Assembly (NCBI RefSeq): GCF_900087015.1
Contig: NZ_FLKP01000001.1
Location: forward strand, 186,001-250,000
DNA from: Christensenella timonensis
GTDB taxonomy: Bacteria; Bacillota; Clostridia; Christensenellales; Christensenellaceae
Direction: 5' to 3'
Length of the DNA stretch: 64,000 bases
Shown here: positions 60,520 to 64,000 of the stretch, one piece after another
Numbering within the stretch: the stretch's first letter is position 1
Layout of the letters: each line of letters starts with the position of its first letter
Made by a program: the position numbers and the translations under genes
Notes under the pieces: generated by a model
What the model saw: the letters and a program-made list of their open reading frames with translations, nothing else
The model's database searches: none
Told to the model about the DNA's origin: nothing

Positions 60520-62065
60520 CTTCGTTTTGGGTGAATGTAGTCGGCGGCAAAATCCCCACAAAGTTATACGCGATCTCAATGTCCTGCGTTCGTTTTCCGC
60601 CATTTTTAACAGGTGCATGGACAAATACCTTGTCCACCAGTTCATTGAGGATTGTTGGGGTGAGTTCTTTCAATCGAACATACTTCCTGCACTTCGTCAC
60701 AAAACGTTGAATGTCCGTCACCTGTTGTTCCTGTTCGTTCAGTTCTGCTTGCAAGGCAACAGTCTTTTCCCGCAACTCTTTTTGCTCTTTCTCATAATCC
60801 TGCGAAAGAGTGAAGAACCGTTCATCTGCGAGTTTGCCTGTTACGTTATCCTCATACATTCTCTTGAATAACACGTCCAGTTCATGGGTACGCCTTTGAG
60901 ATTTTGCGAGTTCCTTTTGTTTCAATGCCGTCGCTTTTTTGTACTCTTTTGCCTGTGAAATGCCCATACACCGTACAAACTGTTGCTCGTAACGCGCAAC
61001 ATAATCCAATACATATTGCAGGTGAAGCAAAACCATTTCTTCCAGAACAACCGCACGGATATAATGTGCCTCGCATTTGTCCATTGCTTTACGGGAAGCG
61101 GAACAGACAAAGAAATCTTGCCGCTTTTCAAACTGGTTCGTTGTGCAGTAGTACATCTTGGAACCGCAGTCCGCGCACACCGCTATCCCCGCGAACATAT
61201 TACTTTTTCCTGTCTTGGTCGGGCGGCGTTTGTGGCGGCGTAATTCCTGTACCTTTTCCCATGTTTCGCGCTCAATGATCGCTTCGTGTGTACCCTCGAA
61301 TACAAGCTGCTTTTCCTCTGGATTGAATAAAGTCTTTTTACTCTTGTATGACTTTTTGTAAGTCTTAAAGTTCACCATACAGCCTGTATACTCTTTGCGT
61401 TCGAGAATGTATGCTACTGTATCGGCCACCCACGCGCAGCGCCCGTTTTCTACTATGACCGGATAACTTCTTCCTTGACTTTGGAAGTATGCGGCGGGAG
61501 TTAAAATTTTGCGTTCTGTGAGTATTCGCGCAATCTGTGTCGGGCCGTTTCCGTCCATGCAAAGGCGGTAGATTTTTTTAACCACATTTGCCGCTTCCTC
61601 GTCCACAATCCACTTCTTTTTGTCGTTGGGGTCTTTGAAGTAACCGTAGGGCGGATTGGTGCAAAGGTATTCTCCCGCCTGTCCTTTGGATTTCATGACC
61701 GCGCGGATTTTCTTGCTTGTGTCTTTGGCGTACCATTCGTTGATGATATTGCGGAACGGTGTAAAATCATTGTCGCCTTTCTCGCTGTCTACGCCGTCGT
61801 TGATCGCAATAAACCGCACATTCTTTTCTGGAAAAAGAACCTCCGTATACAGCCCCACTTGCAGATAGTCCCGTCCAAACCGCGACATATCCTTGATGAT
61901 AACAGTGGACACATTTTCCGCCTTGACCTGTTCCAGCATAGCATTGAAGCCGGGGCGGTCAAATAATGAGGTGTGATAGCGATAGCGGCAAAAAGCTAAT
62001 AAAATCAATGGTTTTGCGGACAGCGGATAGACAGGGAATGTGTTAAAAACTGAATACGCACACAA
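60509..62065 (-). pseudogene. Large serine recombinase (TnpX/Tn4451-like), catalytic N-terminus missing
   Basis: The open frame encodes 518 residues. From FDRPGFNAML (about residue 35) onward it is a normal large serine recombinase: VIIKDMSRFGRDYLQVG, VRFIAINDGVD, the recombinase domain with NPPYGYFKDP, a zinc-ribbon CADCG...C, a coiled coil (EQKELREKTVALQAELNEQE) and a C-terminal VDKVFVHAP. The first 60-70 family residues, including the Y-x-R-x-S nucleophile, are absent and replaced by unrelated hydrophobic codons (FPVYPLSAKPLILLAF). No catalytic serine was found in the other frames just upstream. It is therefore probably inactive, broken at the junction with the adjoining element. Confidence 0.8.
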
Positions 62066-62113
62066 ACGGCGTTACCTTAACCCCTTTGGGGGAGAAAGTA
62101 ACGCCGTTTTTTT
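62064..62113 (+). terminator. Leader hairpin with T-run ahead of the conjugative element genes (possible attenuator)
   Basis: AAACGGCGTTAC (62064-62075) and GTAACGCCGTTT (62098-62109) are perfect 12-bp arms. Inside, CCCC/GGGG can also pair, and seven T residues follow. It lies 30 bases before the first gene of the element, as transcription attenuators do in Tn916-like elements. Confidence 0.6.
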
Positions 62114-62142
62114 ATGCCCGCAGGAAAGGAGGTGCAGCCGGA

Positions 62143-62361
62143 ATGTATTTCACAAAGGGCAAGCAGCGGGCGTTTGAATTGCTCATGCAGCAGAAGCCGG
62201 GATTTGACCGCTATCAATCCGGTTGTGCCGGAGATGATGAAGATTGCGGCACTTGCCGTTTCTACCGCCCCGGGTGGAAATATGAGTTTTGCGTTTTCAA
62301 AGAGTGTCCCTATTGCCCCGGCAAAAGGACGCGGAAAACGCACGCCAGCATGGACAAATAG
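62143..62361 (+). CDS. Small Cys-rich conjugative-element protein
   Basis: A 72-residue protein with five cysteines before a basic tail (GCAGDDEDCGTCRFYRPGW, FKECPYCPG), suggesting a zinc-binding knuckle. I recall similar short proteins at the left end of Tn1549-like elements, but their function is unknown. ATG at 62143 has GGAGG ten bases upstream; an earlier in-frame ATG overlaps the attenuator hairpin and is less likely. Confidence 0.6.
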   Translation: MYFTKGKQRAFELLMQQKPGFDRYQSGCAGDDEDCGTCRFYRPGWKYEFCVFKECPYCPGKRTRKTHASMDK

Positions 62362-62489
62362 ACGGGCAAAAGCCCTTGTGCCATGCGGCTTTGCAGACGC
62401 GAAAACGGCAAAGGGCATATTGCAATACCAAAACAGCCGAAAACGGCTTTCTAATTGTCCACGCATACCAAGAGAGGAAGTGAGGAAAT

Positions 62490-63434
62490 ATGGCAGTTTT
62501 CAGAGTGGAGCGAAATACGGGATATACCGTTATGAGCAACCACCACTTGCGAAACAAGGAATTGTCCTTAAAGGCAAAGGGCTTGTTGTCGCAAATGCTT
62601 TCGCTGCCCGAAGATTGGGATTATACCCTTGCGGGCTTATCCCATATCAACCGGGAGAAGATCGACGCAATCCGCGAAGCGGTAAAGGAACTCGAAAAAG
62701 CCGGATATATCGTGCGCAGCCGGGAGCGCGACGAAAAGGGACGCTTGCGGGGCGCAGATTACGTCATATACGAGCAGCCGCAGCCGCGAGAGCCGGAAGC
62801 AGCTACCAGCGGCGGACAGCCGCCTATATTGGATTTACCTACATTGGAAAATCCAACATTGGATAATCCAACGTTGGAAAAACCTACGCAGGAAAAACCT
62901 ACGTTGGAAAATCCAACGCAATTAAATAAAGATATATTAAGTAAAGAACAATCAATTACTGATTTATCAAGTACCGATTCCATTCCTTTCCATTCCCTAA
63001 ACCCCTTGCCCTTTGCGCATGGCGAAGCGGCTACGCCGCCGGAAAGGAAAAGAACGGAAGCGAAAAGCAATAGCGCAGTAGAGATTTACAGGGAGATTAT
63101 CAAGGACAATATCGAATACGACCATCTCATTCAAAACTGCAAAATTGACAAAGACCGTTTGGACGAGATTGTTGACCTTATGCTGGAAACCGTCTGCACA
63201 GCCCGAAAGACAATCCGTATTGCCGGGGACGACTACCCCGCCGAATTGGTGAAATCCAAGTTTTTGAAGCTGAACAGCAGCCATATTGAGTTTGTTTTGG
63301 ATTGCATGAGGGAGAACACAACCAAAGTGCGCAACATCAAGCAGTATCTAAAAGCGGTGCTGTTCAACGCGCCGAGTACCATTGACAGCTACTATACCGC
63401 CCTTGTCAATCACGACTTATACGGCGGCGAATGA
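62490..63434 (+). CDS. DUF6017/helix-turn-helix replication-type protein of the conjugative element
   Basis: A 314-residue protein. The N-terminal 95 residues form a winged helix (LRNKELSLKAKGLLSQMLSL, INREKIDAIREAVKELEKAGYI) typical of the RepA-like proteins in Tn1549-type elements. A linker of six pentapeptides of the kind PTLEN follows, then a low-complexity Ser-rich segment and the C-terminal DUF6017 domain (residues 195-310). It is thought to act in element replication or maintenance. GAGG lies before the ATG. Confidence 0.82.
   Translation: MAVFRVERNTGYTVMSNHHLRNKELSLKAKGLLSQMLSLPEDWDYTLAGLSHINREKIDAIREAVKELEKAGYIVRSRERDEKGRLRGADYVIYEQPQPREPEAATSGGQPPILDLPTLENPTLDNPTLEKPTQEKPTLENPTQLNKDILSKEQSITDLSSTDSIPFHSLNPLPFAHGEAATPPERKRTEAKSNSAVEIYREIIKDNIEYDHLIQNCKIDKDRLDEIVDLMLETVCTARKTIRIAGDDYPAELVKSKFLKLNSSHIEFVLDCMRENTTKVRNIKQYLKAVLFNAPSTIDSYYTALVNHDLYGGE
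62838..62927 (+). repeat. Six 15-bp tandem repeats encoding a PTLEN-type linker
   Basis: Units begin at 62838, 62853, 62868, 62883, 62898 and 62913, each CC(T/A)AC(A/G)TTGGAAAAT-like, giving PTLEN, PTLDN, PTLEK, PTQEK, PTLEN and PTQLN. Unit number could vary by slippage. Confidence 0.85.
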
Positions 63435-63470
63435 GCATAGCCGCACTTTACCGGGAAAGGAGTTGATACC

Positions 63471-63944
63471 TTGCAGGAGGAAGTAACCCAAAAAACGATT
63501 GCCCTATACGTCAAAGTGGGAAAAGGCGCGGCGCGGCTTACCGAACAGGCGTTACAGAAAGCAATCCAAAAGTTTTTGGAGCAGAAAAGCAAACCCGCGC
63601 ATGGGAAACAGACCATGCGGCAGCTTATGAAGCAGAACGCGGGTGTTTCCAACATCGAGATCACCGACAGCAATATTAAAGCCTTTGAGAGTACGGCGAA
63701 GAAATACAACATAGATTTTTCGCTAAAAAAGGTTAAGGGCGAGCAGACCCGTTACCTTGTGTTTTTCAAAGGCCGGGACGCGGACGTTATGACCGCAGCG
63801 TTTCAAGAGTTTTCCGCAAAGAAGCTGAACCGGGAGAAAAAGCCCTCTATCCGCAAAGCCCTTGCCGCTGCAAAGGACAAGGCGAAGCAGCTTAACGCCG
63901 CCCGCGACAAGGTAAAGAAAATGGACAGGGGGCGCGAGATATGA
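63471..63944 (+). CDS. DUF3801 (PcfB-like) conjugation protein
   Basis: A 157-residue soluble, basic protein. TIALYVKVGKGAARLTEQAL at the N-terminus and the central ITDSNIKAFESTAKKYNIDFSLKK are the DUF3801 signature; the tail is Lys-rich and helical. It works with the coupling protein during conjugative transfer. It starts at TTG with AAAGGAG eight bases upstream, and its stop overlaps the next start as ATGA. Confidence 0.82.
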   Translation: MQEEVTQKTIALYVKVGKGAARLTEQALQKAIQKFLEQKSKPAHGKQTMRQLMKQNAGVSNIEITDSNIKAFESTAKKYNIDFSLKKVKGEQTRYLVFFKGRDADVMTAAFQEFSAKKLNREKKPSIRKALAAAKDKAKQLNAARDKVKKMDRGREI

Positions 63945-64000
63945 AGCAGATCAACTACAAAAAGCTGATACTTCCGAATATCCCCTATGTGTTCTTTGTC
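63941..64000 (+). CDS. VirD4/TraG-type coupling protein, first 20 residues (cut by window edge)
   Basis: An ATG overlapping the DUF3801 stop opens a frame reading MKQINYKKLILPNIPYVFFV to the window end. The basic start followed by a membrane helix, and the position after DUF3801, fit the type IV coupling ATPase of Tn1549-like elements. The diagnostic Walker motifs lie outside the window. Confidence 0.6.
   Translation, partial: MKQINYKKLILPNIPYVFFV

Larger units (their letters stand above)
62114..64000 (+). mobile_element. Left part of a Tn1549-like integrative conjugative element (continues past the window)
   Basis: Four consecutive plus-strand genes, a small Cys-rich protein, a DUF6017 helix-turn-helix protein, a DUF3801 protein and the start of a VirD4-like coupling protein, follow the order of Tn1549-type elements. 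The exact left end is not visible. It must lie between the broken recombinase frame (about 61960) and 62143. No direct repeat or att site could be identified. Confidence 0.7.

Noticed and set aside
60509-62065. Intact large serine recombinase gene
   Set aside because: The Y-x-R-x-S catalytic segment that should precede FDRPGF is missing and not recoverable from the adjacent frames.
1-64000. tRNA, rRNA genes, CRISPR arrays, insertion sequences with transposase
   Set aside because: Scanning by eye found no cloverleaf-like sequence ending in CCA, no rRNA segments, no regularly spaced repeats and no transposase; a short or diverged example could still be missed without a covariance search.

Overview
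The window looks like a chromosomal segment of a strictly anaerobic, moderate-GC Bacillota (Clostridia). The evidence is clostridial-style Shine-Dalgarno sequences, a T-box in front of a eukaryotic-type glyS, ECF vitamin transporters, an elongation factor P aminopentanone reductase, four oxygen-sensitive glycyl radical enzymes (GREs), and a Tn1549-like conjugative element at the right edge. A Christensenellales-type gut anaerobe is my best guess, held loosely.

Region A (1-9 kb) holds sugar-phosphate genes: a cut-off L-ribulose-5-phosphate 4-epimerase, an OFA-type MFS carrier, a hotdog thioesterase and deoC. It also has an operon of PfkB kinase, class II aldolase and iron alcohol dehydrogenase opposite an AraC regulator, then a reductase-metY pair. 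Region B (9-16.6 kb) is one operon: GRE1, its activase, and a one-permease sugar ABC transporter. Region C (16.7-18.9 kb) is DUF3842, a structured leader RNA, a P-loop kinase fusion and an ECF S component.

Region D (19-42 kb) is the centrepiece. It is a run of 18 co-directional, closely packed genes opposite a SorC-family regulator: MFS carrier, activase 4, a two-permease ABC transporter, GRE4, a DUF362 protein, PfkB kinase, GRE3 with its activase, a Gfo/Idh/MocA oxidoreductase, a class II ketose-bisphosphate aldolase, DUF1893, a LarC N-half protein, GRE2 with its activase, and another PfkB kinase. With region B this gives four GRE/activase pairs, two ABC importers, three PfkB kinases and several aldolases within 40 kb and no microcompartment genes. 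My reading is a multi-substrate system in which imported polyols or sugars are dehydrated (or C-X cleaved) by radical chemistry, phosphorylated, cleaved by aldolases, and the aldehydes reduced. No GRE can be assigned a known substrate from its active-site residues.

Region E (43-60.4 kb) is mostly housekeeping: panT-coaX-hom-cupin-lemA-DUF2207, two tandem tspO genes, a small serine recombinase, T-box-glyS-cobT, a Zn/Cd P-type ATPase with its ArsR repressor and a Nudix hydrolase, a cell-surface 5'-nucleotidase-like protein and ferritin. Region F (60.5-64 kb) is mobile DNA: a large serine recombinase lacking its catalytic N-terminus, then the first genes of a conjugative element (small Cys-rich protein, DUF6017 replication-type protein, DUF3801 protein, start of a VirD4-like coupling protein), which runs off the window.
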